A program made the translations under genes and the position numbers. The notes below the pieces were generated by a model. It worked only from the letters and a program-made list of their open reading frames with translations, was not told the origin of the DNA and did no database searches. Shown here piece by piece: positions 39,441 through 53,839 of a DNA stretch of 64,000 bases; the first letter of the stretch is position 1; each line of letters opens with the position of its first letter. The DNA is from Aphis gossypii. Taxonomy: Eukaryota; Arthropoda; Insecta; Hemiptera; Aphididae. The stretch is taken from NCBI RefSeq assembly GCF_020184175.1, contig NC_065531.1:80384604-80448603 (forward strand), read 5' to 3'.

Positions 39441-40690
39441 TCCATGGTCCGTGAGTATAATACTGGTAAACCGATTAAATATTATATTACATCAAATAAA
39501 CATAATAGTTACCTTTTACCTGCTTCAACCATGTTTAAACATTCAGTATTATCGAAATCTTAATAACAAGTTATTTATTTGACAGTTATATATATTGATG
39601 TTTTTAGCTAAAAAATAATTACGTATTATTTATAAAGTATATAATACGATGATAAAATTATCGATTCTGTAGTTCTGTGATCTCTATTATTTTTCTGATA
39701 AACTCTATTAATTATATTATCGTTTTAATTAAAATTGTAATGCATAATATTATAATTTATAATATTAATACACTTTCTCAAAAGGGTATAGGTAACTTCA
39801 ACGTTGATTTAGAAGGGTAATGCAAAATTTGAACTTTTAATTAGAAGGACGGAAAAATTCGATCAAAATCAAAATTTTAGCCAACCATCTTATAGTAAAT
39901 CTATATTGATGTACAATTCAGAAATTTAGTTTTTAAAAAATTCAATAGTTTTGAAACTAAAAATATGTATCATAAATATTTTAAATATCTGTATATTTTT
40001 TCTTAAACATTTCAGAAATTTAGAAAATTTATAATTTATGCGTTGAGATTTTCTGCTTACTTAAGCCAAACATTTTTAGTTTTAAGCTTTTAATTTAAGT
40101 ACTTATATAGGTACCTATAACCTATTATTATGCTTTTAGCTCAGTATATCATCATACGATGAATTTTGAAACCGAACATAATCTGTTTTCATTTTAATGA
40201 TCGTAACAATATAGCAATTTGTTAACTTACAAAAAAAAAAAAAAAATGATGGTTAAAACTTTAAATTCTATATGTGTAGAATCATATCACATATCACGCG
40301 TATTGTGTTACAGTGTATATGTATGAAATTGCAGTTGTCTAGATGATTTGTTAATGTGTTGAACACTTTCGATGAGATTAGTCAGACGTTATATTTTATT
40401 TTATTTTCCACTCAAACACTAACATGTCGGGGACATATTTACTCATCAAAACGGATATATCGTACACATTTACGACTAATATTTCACTTTATAACGTGAT
40501 GTTAGACGAAATTAATGATATCTTAGTTAATGGATTATACGTATGAATTAGCCATTGATTGTAAAAGTCTTATCACGAGCTTTTAAAATCGTTGAAAATA
40601 CAATTTTTCATTCTCCATCATAATCGTTTGTCATCACTACTAATACTCTTTTTAGAAATCGTGATACCACTAAAATACTTAAGAGTCAAT
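39441..40690. other. AT-rich stretch with one small unproven ORF
   Basis: AT-rich DNA with a TAGGTACCTA palindrome at 40107-40118 and an A run near 40230. A 40-codon ATG frame at 40424-40546 (opens MSGTYLLIK, ends LVNGLYV) has A at -3 but no splice or promoter context. Nothing else supported. Confidence 0.5.
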
Positions 40691-40691
40691 G

Positions 40692-40725
40692 ATCCCGATT
40701 ATCGAATTTGATAATTCATCGGGAT
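40692..40725. repeat. Imperfect inverted repeat (hairpin)
   Basis: ATCCCGA pairs with TCGGGAT and, inside it, TTATC pairs with GATAA around a GAATTT loop, with a four-base TTCA bulge on one side. This gives a 12-bp interrupted stem in 34 bases. It could be a regulatory palindrome or an incidental hairpin; the stem is too short for a microRNA precursor. Confidence 0.55.
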
Positions 40726-43700
40726 ACGATTATTATAATAAAATACATCAATGCAACCAGACAAAGCCTATATTATTATAATTTATTATTAAAATATTCG
40801 TTTGAAGTTATTAAGTATTAATACCTACATTATGTCTACATTATTATAACTCAAATCAAATAAAATTTATAGCTATTGGTACATTAGTATTGATTTATTC
40901 ATATAATAAATTATATTTGTATTTTGTATATAATAATTTGAATTTAATATCTTAATCATTACATAATAAACTTAGTACTAATAACATGTATTATTTAAAT
41001 AACATTTATAATAAAAGATATTTTTCTGAATATTTATTTTTATATTTTCAGTTAGTAATTTGTTGTTTTACTTTAATAACAACTAATTACTAAAAAATAT
41101 CATATATGTATATATATAATTTGAATATAAAAAGACGTTCTCAAAGTTATGTAAAATTAAATATGAACAGACGATTTAACTTTCCACAAACTACTTCTCT
41201 TCATAATGAGATTTTCTAACGTTTCTGAATTTAACGAACCTATTAAAGCGAAATGTGTGTTGTTAAATTATCAAAAAAATATGAAGCAAGTAGTTGACTT
41301 ATTAAATTGATATAACAGAGTTTAAATAAATCTGGTTATTTGCTTATTAAAAGTTTTGCTATATTTATTTTATTTTCAATGTCTCATAAAATGTAAATTA
41401 ACATTATTAGGAAAATTGTGTACATTTTCACTGCACATAAAATTAGTCCAATTCATTAAAAATCTGTCACAGATTTAGTATATTCATTTTTTTCTGTACA
41501 CAAAATATAAATTTATAATTGTAATGTTTGGTTTGTTCGTACGTAAATAATAGCAACAAAAGTTTGCCCAAACAATGAACACTATAGTGATGAGGTAAAA
41601 TGCCATTTGGAGTATGAGCCACATGCTGAGATTTTACTTAGGCAGTGCACCATTCTTTAGTATCATGATGTTTAATATAGTACTATAGTTAAATATGAAT
41701 ACGACGAAACGTCACAAATGGAAATCGGTTCCGAAAAGAAAGTTATTTATTATACGCTGTAGAAATAAAATAATTTGTCAACCGAAAGTTTCATTCGCTA
41801 TATACAAATATCGAGAAAAAATATATTGATTCCAAACTATTGCATATTATACGTAAGATATGTTTAGAGCATTTAACGCTTAAAAGTGTTCTCAAACATA
41901 AAAATAAAAATAAATAAAAGCAATAGCTTAGTTGCTCTGCTCAGAATCTTAAATAACTCAATATATAAAATAGGAGGAACCCTACATGGTTTTATTATAT
42001 TGAAAATAAACCTTTTTTTATGTTACTAAACTCTTTAAACTTTGAAAATAGGATGATTGCTTATTTCCATCATTGGTGACTATATACTTTTATATAGGCA
42101 ATGATTTCCACGTATTGTCGTTTTATATAAGTTTGAGTATAACAATACCATCGTTTACAAACTAAATGACATGAACAATATGCTTACTTTTTCACCAATT
42201 AATCTCGTGGTATACTAATTAAGGTAACTATTAAAAACCTATTTTGTGTACAAATCAATAATCAATAATACATATTAACATCATGTATTTTATTTTATTA
42301 TTATTATTATTATTATTTTAATAAATGTGTCTAATCCACAACATTTTTGATTTTCTCCATTTCATTTTAACTTATAAATGGAATCACATCATCGAACGGA
42401 AAATACACATTTTGATTTTTTTTAATTTAACATTATACTATTATATTCGTATTTTCTGAAGCAATTCAAATTCTAATTCTACACCAACTTTACGTAATAA
42501 ATTCGCTTAATGTTATAGAATATAAGTATTTATCCTTGATGATTTTTTTTCTTTTGGATTAATAAATATATACATAAACAATAGGAAAAACTAGGCATGA
42601 ATTTTGCTGTAGAGACAACAATACAATACATCTACTCTGATAAATGTTTAGTCAATCCAGACCGAGTGGTTGTTCGTGCTTTTTGCATTGTAGCGATAGT
42701 ACAATTTTCTTAAACATTTCGTGTAATAATCTACGGTCCTGTGAAAAGCGGTTTATTAGACTCAAAGGGATTGGAAAATGGAGTAAAGTCTCTTAGAAAA
42801 TAGTGACCACGTTTGTCTGTTCGTAAAATGTTTAACGACTACTACTCTCTTCTTCGTCCGTTCTATCTGTGAATAGTGTTAGAGAATGGGTTTTCGCTCA
42901 TTCTGTCCATTATTCATTCTTTCTCCTCCCTTAAGTATATAGTTTATATGAAGACTTACAGGCTTTGACCAACAAACGAATTTAGATAGAGAACCCAATT
43001 TTATTCTTCTAAATTCTGATATCGTACTTTAATACCAAAGTTGTATTACTTAACTACATTAATGTAACTATTTAAAACAATTTTTTAAAAATACGTTTAT
43101 TTAATTTGATCAAATATCGGTCAATAAAAAAAAATAATTTATTAAAACAAATTTTTATCAAACCCATTAAAAATATTAATAACGAGATCGACAGTCATAA
43201 GCTGTCGTACGTACCTACTTTCTTTTTTTTTAATTAAAGCTATTCGTTTTTAACAGCTATAACTTTACATTAACACCAGTAAACTAATAAAATATATAAA
43301 TTTAATAGATAAGGATATGAGTTTAAGTGATATTGACGTTAGTAGTTTTACTTTAGACTTTATAAGGAATGCTCCAATTTCCGACCGAAATGAAACATTC
43401 TAACTCAATAAATTACTATAATATATAGATACAATAAAATGCAAAATTTGACTCTTACATGAAATATACAATTTTTTTGGGGTTTATTTCTTACAAGACT
43501 AGTAATTCTGGTAAATCATTACTAATTAGTAAATTTAATATTTTTTCAAAAGGGTAAAAGTCTATATTATAGCATAAATATAATAATTATAATTTATAAT
43601 GTAATTATATCGATTGTACACCAAAATTTTTAGAGTAAATCATATTGTAATCCTTGATCCATGTTTAGGATTTTTTTTTTTTTGTAAATTTATTTTTTTT

Positions 43701-45750
43701 TAGTTCTATATTTGATTATACATAAATATTTTCATTTTTATTACTTATTAATTTTAAATATAATAAAACATTAGTTGAGTAAATATATTTTTATGTTTTA
43801 TATTTAACTTGAGATAGGTACCTTTAATTTAAATTCGATGTTTTCTTTATATTAAATTAAATACTAAGCAGACCGTTAACTATATTGTTATTATAATGAT
43901 GTATATAATTTTTTTTTATTTTGTCTGACACAAAAATGCTTCGATCTTTAACTACGAGAACGGTTTCTGTTGAAAAATGTTCTGAACCTTGTTATTACTC
44001 AAAGAGATCAAAAGCAAAAGTTTCCCAATATTTTTAAAAATAACCAAGGAAAAATAAAGAAAAACTAAAATTTCAACACAAAAGTAAATACTGGAAGAAA
44101 CAATTACAATTTTTTTTTGCAACTCAAAAATTAATAACTGATTTTTAATTTCTTGACTTTTTTGAAAAAGTCGAAAAAATGTCGATGAATAATATTCAGC
44201 AACTCTTACCACTAAGTCCTGTGCATGTCTTTGATTTAACTTCACAACAATTTTAAATTATTAATATTCAAATATGTCAAGTCAAATAATTTTTGACGTA
44301 ATGATTTTAATAAAATAGAAAATACTCATGAACTTATTATAAAACACTTGTATTGTTGCATAATATTCACATAATGCTAAGACTAATAAAATATTTAAAC
44401 AATGTTGCTACCAGAAGGGTGTTTTAGTTTTATTGTATCGAATCTCTGACCGTAAAACATTTATAACTGTAATGCACATATTGTTTAGAAATATTCACTT
44501 GAGATTTCACAAAACAACAATCTAATTCACATAGACATAAGTTATTTTGTATCGGTTGTTTCATATTATTGTTTTTGTAGTCATTCAATCTATTCAAATA
44601 TTCGACTGGTTTAAAAATGAAGAGGAAATATTGTTTATTTTATGCATATCATAAAATCCTAAAGTATACTTTTAGTACATTTTGCTATTTATTGTTATAA
44701 AAAAAAATCGAGATAAATTATCTTCATATATATTTATTAGTTCACTATTAATTTTAAAATACACCTTATTAATAATAGATATTATACTTATATTAAGATT
44801 ATTGTGATAAAACTATTTAACATTAAATAGCAAAAATTATAATAAATATCAGGTAAAATTTGCACCAACGTTATTAAAAAAAGTATTCATTTTTAAATCC
44901 AATTCAGAATTAAACAGTGAAGGTATACACATTTTTTATTTTACTATAATAAAACATTTTTGCCTCGTGCTTAAAAAAGTTTTATCGATATCGACATTTT
45001 ACAACCTTTTTTATATTTAGATTTTTTAAATTTTAACTATAACCAGTGTCAGTATTTATTTATTGATATATTTATGTTTTGTTAATTAATAAGTATAATA
45101 TTATATACTCAGTATAACTTATTTACTATTTAATATAACATACTTACTTACCTAATAAGAAACAAAAAGTTACATTTTAAACTAAAACCATTATTACTTA
45201 ATATTATGTCTGTTAAAGTATGATAACAATTTTAGAAAAATAAATAATCGATGTAGTTAACACGTTATCATAATTTGCTATACAAATTGAAAATAAAAAA
45301 TTATTTTACTTTGTAGTTAGGAAGTTAATAATGATTACTAATTAGTGAACTCGTTTTACCTAAACAGTATAATTTAATTTTAGAACACACTTCCATATAT
45401 TAAATAATTTTAAAAATTGCAAATCACTAAATAAACATTTCTAGTCGTTTAAATTTCTTTATATTTTTAACAAAACATCTGGAAAAAATTATCGTTTAAA
45501 TTATAGAGAAAGGTGGTGGTTTTTTTTTTTAAGGTATAAATGTGAAATACATATTTATATTACAATTATTAATTACATAAATATTTCAAAAAAAGGGTTA
45601 CTTACACTAATCTTAAATCTTTAATTTCAAATAAATGTTTTAAGAAAGAGAAAAAGAATATTATTAGAATTCTTCAAATCGATTTTCCACCAATCGAGCT
45701 CAATATGAAAAATGTCCGATTCGAGGCTCACTGTGTTATTATTATCATCA
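40726..45750. other. AT-rich stretch, no supported gene
   Basis: Contains an ATT microsatellite at about 42295-42318, a somewhat lower-AT patch at 42640-42950 with short protein-like frames on both strands but no complete splice structure, and a TAGGTACC motif at about 43814. The 97-codon minus-strand frame at 43952-44245 has no in-frame ATG. Confidence 0.55.
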
Positions 45751-45778
45751 TTTTTTTTTTTTTTTTTTTTTTTTTTTT
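45751..45778. repeat. Poly(T) run of 28
   Basis: Uninterrupted T28, the longest homopolymer I see in the window. It could be the tail of a minus-strand retroposed sequence, but no target duplication or body is recognised, so it is probably a simple repeat. Confidence 0.9.
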
Positions 45779-48700
45779 ATTCGTATGTGTGTTTATCATA
45801 AAACGATGAGGGATTAAAAAAAAAGTGCCTAATAAATAAAACAGGTCAATGACGACTCATATATATTATATATTACTGGTGCGTAACTAAGACCAACCAT
45901 GCGGGTATGTCGATAACGATATTAGGTGACTTGTCAGTTGTGGTGTAACTAGTCTAATGGAAACAATGCTTTTTTTTTGTACCTTAACATATCATTGTAC
46001 ACATAGTTTTACCAACCAACATTATATAGATTAAAATACAGTGCAAATATATGTCGAACACAGTTATTTTTAAATATATAATATTATAATCATAATATTG
46101 GTGTAATCCATTATACAATAATGGTTATTCAGAAAAATGTTGTATTGTAATATGTTATAAAATGTGTTATGCGTATAGCATGTTTAGTGAGTATGTAATA
46201 ATAATTACACATAGAAATAATTTACTTGTTTATTTATTGTTAATTTAAACGGGCTAAAAGCTCTATAAATATTGTACAAATAAAATGTATAATATTATTA
46301 TAATAAAGTGAAATTAAGAAACAGTAGAATTAAATATCTAATCATATAATTATAAAAAGTCTCAATACTCGTAGAGTTAAAATTAAATAAATCGATTTGG
46401 GATCATTAGCTAATCTAATGGATCTATTTAAATTAGCATTTTTGGTATAGTTAGTTTTGTGCAAATTAGTAAAAAAAATATATTAAGTGGACTTAGCTTG
46501 TCGTTGGGAGACATAACAATTGATAAAGTTAAAAAGTTCTGGACAGTTTATGTAGCCATTGACCGATCTAAACAAGAATTTAAAATTATATTTATAATTA
46601 TTCGAACAACAAGGCAAATAATTTTCATAGTGAAAATTTTAATTATTATAATACAAAAATAGCTATGTATCGTAAGATTTTAGTGTGGAATTGGTTGTAA
46701 AATAAAATTGTAGGTGGAACTTTTACTTTTTTTTACTATCATTTTAAATTGCTAGAAATCAATCAATTATACATATATCTTAAATTAAGTATTTGTTGTA
46801 CCATATTTCGGCCAAATCAAATTTTTAATAAATAAAAGACACCATTGAAAACTATAACGCAGCTATTATACAATGCAATAATACAAACTAAGCCCTCAGG
46901 ACTTTATATCAAAGTAAACACTGACCAAATTGTTCTCGGTTTTATTTATTGGGTTTTATTTTTATATAAACAACGATGCCTTCTTGGTAAGGTTTTTCTG
47001 AATGGAAAATCTTAGAAAAAACACAGTTTCATATTATAGTTCTCATCTTGATAAAAATTCATCTCAATTACGTGTGGAAAATTGTATATTAAGAAACGGG
47101 AATGTCAATAACACTATGATATTAAACTTCTTATATTAAGAAGAATAAATATTTGTTTGAAATAGAAACCTCATTTTTTGATAGGTTTTTTACTTAAACC
47201 TCAGAAGATAATGATAAAATAAAGTCATTAGTTGTGTACTTCAATTTCGTAGAATTTCAATAACTTTTTTATGACAATAGTTTACTACGTATAAGTTATG
47301 GTATTATGGTCAACAGAAAACCATAAGAACAATATGAGAAATTCTAGATAATACTCATACTATATTACAACCAATTATACTGGTGTTCTTACTTAACGTA
47401 GAACTTTATTATTTCATTTTGGATTTATTATACCATATTTTAACCATTGGTTACTATTATATTATTCTAATTACTAATATTGTTAAAAATCCAATTAAAA
47501 ATAACTATAAATGTCATTTATATTACATCTTTGTATAATAATATGATTATTATAGTAAATAGTATACCATAATACAATTTATATTAAATAAATTATAGAA
47601 GTATTAAGTATATTATATAATTCACAATTCGTACATAAAATCTTAACTAATCTAAAAAAATATTACATAATATTAAAATGTAATATTGTATTGATCGATG
47701 TGTGAAAATATAAGTATATATATATTCGTATTTATATTTAATGTGAATGTTTAAAGTAGCTTTTAGTTATTTATATTTTGTATTTTTTTTTTTTTTAATA
47801 TTATATATGTTAATGATTTATAATCAATCATTCAAGATTTGATTTTTTTTTTGTATCAGATAACGAGTACAAAATGTAATGCATTGTAAATAAGAGGGTT
47901 TGGATTGAGTCAATGACCCATTTAGAAAAAAAAATATTCTTTTTCAGAAAATATGCTAGACAATGTATACGTTTTAAATGTGCTGAAAATCGTATTGTTG
48001 GCGCCAATTCTACATTTTTCACATTATTGTCTCCAAGTGTTGATTTTATTAAAGCAGTCTTTATTTAATAATAATATTACATTTTTTCTCAGTTATATCT
48101 CTAAAATGCTTGCACTCAATGGTCAATTAAATAAATAATTAATAAAAAAAAAGTATATAGTTCTAAAATGTATGTAACTTTAGTTGGCTGAATAACGTTT
48201 TAATAGTATAATATTTTGTTATATCATTTAAAATTTAGTTAATGTTTATGATTTTTGAAAAACAAATATTTTATAAGTGTTTGATGTTCTAATGTACAAG
48301 GATTAGTTTATTTATTTTACCATATTATTATGACGTAGGTGAATCAGTGATTAATTGCAATATAATGTATTAATATTTCCACCTTATGTAAATTATAATA
48401 TTATACTATAAGCGGGTACTTGCAGTGTATTAGAATGGTTAATACTTAAAAAATTACTGTTTTTGTATTTTTTTAAATTAACTTTTGAGTTTAATATAAG
48501 TACCATAATATATTAAATTAATATTTGTTCATTATTAACGTTTTCACCGTGCATAAATACACTTTATCGGGATCATCCACCTAATACGTATAGTAATACG
48601 TTTTTATTTTAAATAACGAACTGTTCATTTCATAGTTTTACATTTTTTCTAAACAAGTAACATGTATTTTCTACAGATTGATTTATCAAGCAAGCTAAAC

Positions 48701-50300
48701 ACCATTTTTATTCATTTATTCAAATTTTGATTTTTTAAATTTGTACATTTTTACATCTAAGATATTTTTACCATTTAAGAAGTGCCTTGAAGAAATTACA
48801 ATTTCTTATTTTTCAAATAAGAATATAATATAACTTCAATGAAACTTATTTCACGTCTTATACTTCAAAAAATTATAAATTAACGAACAGTGGAAATTGG
48901 AATAGGAATAAAAACTCTTTAGCTGTAGTGGAATTTTAAATTTACCACTTTATATTCAAGTACTTCCTATCCATGTATAAAAATATTATTTCTACAAGTT
49001 TATTAAATGTTTATTCATAGTAATAGTATGTGTTAAAATATATTTTATTTTAGGGAAAGTTAATTTTTCGAATATACACTAATACAATATATTATTATTA
49101 TGTATAATATACATTTGTATAAATTCCTCGTAAATGTTTATTGCCAGCATTTGTATTCAAGTGGTGAAAGCTAACCACGTTTAATGAAGAACCTAAAATT
49201 GCTTTTTTGTTCGGGAAAAACAAAATATTCTTGTTGTGTCATGGAAATGTCGGTTTAGCTTTTTGTGGTTTCCAAAGCAGTAATCATAATGTTGTAACCC
49301 CACCATGAAAAGGTACCACTTCTGTGTTTAATTACGGTGATTAGTTTCAAATCAAAGACCAATCTCATATTTTGTCTTATAATCGTGATTTTTGTTATTT
49401 AAACATGCGTAATAACGAATAAAACCGGTAAAAATATGTTAGGTACCCCTATTTGCACAATGTAACTCGAATACTCGTACTTTTAAACGTTTCTTAATAT
49501 TGGCGATTTCAGTAGTTCTAGATTATCCATAAAAAATAACTATTAATATACCTATTTTAATGCTAAACGTTTAGTACTTTAGAGTGTTTTATTAGTTTTG
49601 TTCGAAATAATGCATTCACGAATGGCGTATTTTAATTCATTTGAAAAAGAAGAACATTAAAATGTCATTGAAATAAATATGTAAAAAACACGACTTGTAA
49701 TATACTAATATATGTTTATGTATCAATGTATCACTGTTATAATAAATTGAAGCCATAATACAAATATGTACGATTATGTATATCATGTTGCAGAATAAAT
49801 CTCAAGCGCAGAATAATGTAAACATTTTAATATTTTGAATTGAAAAATTAATTAATTTTCCTTTGGTGTTCGTTAAAAATAAAAAAAAAAACAAATATGA
49901 TTGCATTTGCGAGTATATCCATTGAAAAAAAAAATATAATAATTTCACTGTATTTATGCCGAATGGAATATATTATATTATAATGTTTAAGTGTGGGGTA
50001 TGATATTTAGACTTGTAAACTTGTTATATGCTATATAGTGCACATATTATTGCATATATTATTATGCACTATTGCACTCGATAATCTATCGTTTTAACAT
50101 AACCGTATTGTTAAGCTCCGTTGTACCGTATTTATCTCATTAAAGAAAATTATAGTATTATTCATTACTAGTTATTTATTGATTTATTTGTATGCAACGA
50201 AGAAGTGAAAAAAAATAATAACTATAATAACCATCACCCGAAAAGCAAACGGTGCGGAGAATGTTATACAAATATTATAGGCAAACAGAACACATTGTAA
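45779..50300. other. AT-rich stretch with no supported gene
   Basis: AT-rich DNA. Frames at 46459-46662 (opens on GTG, no internal ATG) and 47953-48138 show no domain. A mixed-composition patch at 49140-49330 has no exon structure. Confidence 0.55.
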
Positions 50301-50800
50301 TATTTCAATATTATAATATAGGTGCGAATGACTGAGGGAAACGTTAATTGAAAAACTTTAATACGCGCATTTTCCCAAATGCGTATTACTATTATTATTA
50401 TTATTATTTAAGTCGATTGCGTCCATATGACGACGGGCTTGCGGTAGGTACCTATCCTATATATATACGTAAACCATGTGATTTACTGTCCACGAAACAC
50501 AATAAATTATAAACCCGACACTACCGCGGATACTTACATTGCAACTATATCCATATATGCGTTATCTACGTGGCAATTTATACCTCATTCGACAAAATTT
50601 ATGTCGAAATAACAATCGACTTATCCGCATGGCGCGACACCGTCGCACGATAAGGTCGTAGGTATCTACATTTTTTCTCGAGAAAATACAAAAAATATTT
50701 CGTAATATTTTAGCCGATATACTATAAACATTATCACGATGGGTACGACGACGTCTCCTCCAAATATGTACTTTTTTTTCCTTTCCTCGCCTTTCTAACA
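50301..50800. other. Small lower-AT island
   Basis: CpG-containing patch with an ATT repeat (about 50389-50408) and a GTAGGTACCTAT palindrome (50444-50455). No ORF or clear splice site defines a gene. It may be regulatory. Confidence 0.3.
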
Positions 50801-53690
50801 GTTTCTAACAAATGAGATTCCGACCAATTGCACGTTTCGATCATCGAAAACTGTATTAATTTTCATTCGATTTTTTCATAGTTTCACATAAATATTTATT
50901 TTCTAAACAAATATTTGAGGAAAAAAGATTAAAGCTGTTATATAGTAGGTAACTATGGCGATTCAAAATACAATAAAAAAATTGAAAAACAGTATAGTAT
51001 TATACGTGTGATACATTAAATAAAATTACGAACATTTCTATATTGTACGAATAGTTAAGCACTAATAAGAACTCTTCACTGAATTCTCGAGCCAGAAAAA
51101 TAATGTATACTATTACAGCCAGTAAAAAATAACAAATACTTATTATTTAAATACGATTTTAAATAATCTCATAAACAACTTTAATCTTGTTTCCTTGGAA
51201 AATCTAAAATAAACATTTTTGTAAAATTAAATTAAAAAAATATTCTAGATTTTGTGAAAAAACGCGGAGTTTACCAACGCCACTTGTGATAGAAATTAGT
51301 ATTAGCGTATGAGGACAAAATAGGCTTCTAATGGAAATGTAATACGTGTTCATCACAAATGCTTAATGTTTTTGTGTAGTTTGTATTTAATTCAAAATTA
51401 TAATTTATGAACTAAAACAAATTATATCATTAAAAATTGACCAAGATTTTGGGGAGGGGAGTCAGTAGAGTTATTTTAAGTTTATAATAGGTATCATTAA
51501 AATTTTGAGATAAACAAAATGTATCCATTACTGAATCACAAAAGTGACAATTAAACTCAGACGTGTCAGTGCAGTAGTCCCACTTAAGTTAGAGCCCTTT
51601 GCTTTGATCGCGGACATCATATTATGTTCAACTATAACAGTGATCATCATTAAGGCACAAATAAAATAAGAATGCCAACATACATTGCATGTACTGAAAC
51701 AACCAGCCTAAGCAGTATTACACACAGCACTCTGTATGAATGTGTATATAGCTTAAAATTTATTCCACAAGTAGCGTTTAAAAAATGTTATGGTTGGTTA
51801 AAAACGTACAGCTGTGTATTATAATATAGATCTACATAAGTGTCTAGCCCTGTTTATCATCGTAAATTATTTTGCACCCTCTAGTCAAGATATTACTCTA
51901 TAACCACCTCCATCCAACACTTAAAAACGTACATAAAACTACTATAAGAATACTTAATGAAAATTAATAATTCAACTGACAAAAACTTTAAATACAACTA
52001 ACTTTGTAATTTACACGATTCGTCGGTCTTGAAATAAACATTTTAATTTCAAGTTTTTCTAACCAACAATTAATGTATACATAAAAATTATGGTTTTTAG
52101 ACTTATTGAGATAATAGTTCAATCTTCTAAATATAAAATGGTAAGTGAATATCGGTTATTTAAATGTTTTATTGTAATAATATAGTAAAGGAAATTTAAA
52201 ATTATGACCTGCTGATAACACAAGAAGAAATTATGTGTTATGCTATAATAATTACATTATAATATATTGGTTATATTATTGCAACGTGTATTTCTAGTGT
52301 ACAAGTAGTTTGATTTTAAACAATTTAAAATATTAGAACTATTATTTTTTTATACATTTATACATAATATATATACTGAGCTCAATGCTCATATAAAAAT
52401 ATATCAACACATTATCATTTTTCTCATTTGAAATCAATTTTATAAAAAAGTATTCACATAACAAAAATGTTTTGTAGAAGTGATTAATAAAGTTATTTCG
52501 CATTACCTGATTTTTTCAAAAGACTCACATAAACCATTTGGTGAGTATGTCAATTTCTTCCAAAAAGAATTCTTATATTTCAACTAAGACGGAAATAAAG
52601 TTACTGAAACTTATCATTACTAAGCCGTAAATTAACTGATATTATTTACTACCTCCTTACTTAAGTTGATTCCAAGAAAATCGAACGATAGTTTCCTTAA
52701 AATGAAAACGTGTGTTTATCTATACTTAAGAGTTAGGATTGCCACATTTGTAATATGGCTGTATATAAAGTCGTTGATTAATAGTGTACTTTACAATGGG
52801 TATAAAATACTTTAGTAATAATGTTGATGCATAAAATATATTGAATAAAATGAACTCATATACATTTTAAATAATTATAAAAAACAAAAGAATTTTTGTT
52901 GAAAATTTGAAATTAATAATATTTATACATTTAATTTTGTAGTAAAATATTATTCTATTTCCAATTATAAAAATAATAAAAAATAGTTATTTAAAATTTA
53001 AAAAAAAATGATATCCTAAAGATGAAAAATAGTAAAATACGCATTTGTTAAAACATATCCTGAAGTAGATTTATAAAAATAAAACCATTTTTCAGAAATA
53101 AAAAGAATCCTTCAAATGGTTTAAAATAAGCATTTTGAAGACAAGAAGAAATTTATCAAATATTTTCAAAAAAACTTTACACATCACCAATACCTTTCCT
53201 CGAAAAAAACATGTCTGTTTTCAGGTATGATAAAATATGTTTCAAAGCTCTTGACAAAGGATAATTTTCTCAAATATAAATAAAACTTTTAAACATAGTT
53301 TTTGACAGTAACCTTACCAATTTAATATGACGTCATCCACATATCTATTAGCATACTTAGCATAACATTGAAAATTTAATGTTCAAAATAATTAATTTCA
53401 TTCTCCAGTTATTTTGAATATTAGAACGATTTGATTTATTATTGTCCTGCTGTGTAATTGTATTTTAATGTAAAAACATTTACATGGTAAAATTTTTTCT
53501 TATATATATATATTTTTTTCTTGTGTTATTAAAGTCTTTGAAGCAATTCATAAAATTCTCGTAAAAAAAAAATTAAAAAAAAAAAAAAAACTAACCAATA
53601 TAATATTATATTCTTGTCTTAAACGAAAACAATTATTCTCACTAACAATTATTATAAGTTCGCTCCATCCTCTTTATCGCTTCTACCGAT
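50801..53690. other. AT-rich stretch with no visible gene
   Basis: AT-rich DNA with A runs near 53563-53590 and a TA/T-rich run near 53500-53520. A mixed patch at 51540-51740 contains an AATAAA but no reading frame of note. Confidence 0.6.
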
Positions 53691-53839
53691 TTTATTGTGT
53701 TTTGGCTCAACTATCATAGTAATTTAATTATATCTTGGCTCTGTACCACGTCGAACGCTATACGGTCTACATCACGATTGCCATCGAAAAACTTCGTCAC
53801 TTTTTATGATTTTAATCTATCACCGAAATCGTTCTTCAG

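Noticed and set aside
42960..43028. Possible minus-strand exon before a GTAAGT donor (rc at 42954-42959), phase-compatible with the exon at 36295-36369
   Set aside because: No polypyrimidine acceptor at its 5' side, and the phase match has a one-in-three chance.
43952..44245. 97-codon minus-strand frame, protein-like at its start (KLNQRHAQDLVVRVAEYY)
   Set aside because: It opens on GTG and has no in-frame ATG, no clear acceptor and no recognised domain; the second half is AT-driven. BLASTP would be decisive if it matched a transposon protein.
45751..45778. T28 run as a retrotransposon tail
   Set aside because: No element body or target duplication on either side.
46459..46662. 67-codon + frame with a mixed-composition segment (DKVKKFWTVYVAIDRSKQ)
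   Set aside because: No ATG, no splice signals and an Ile-rich tail; probably chance.
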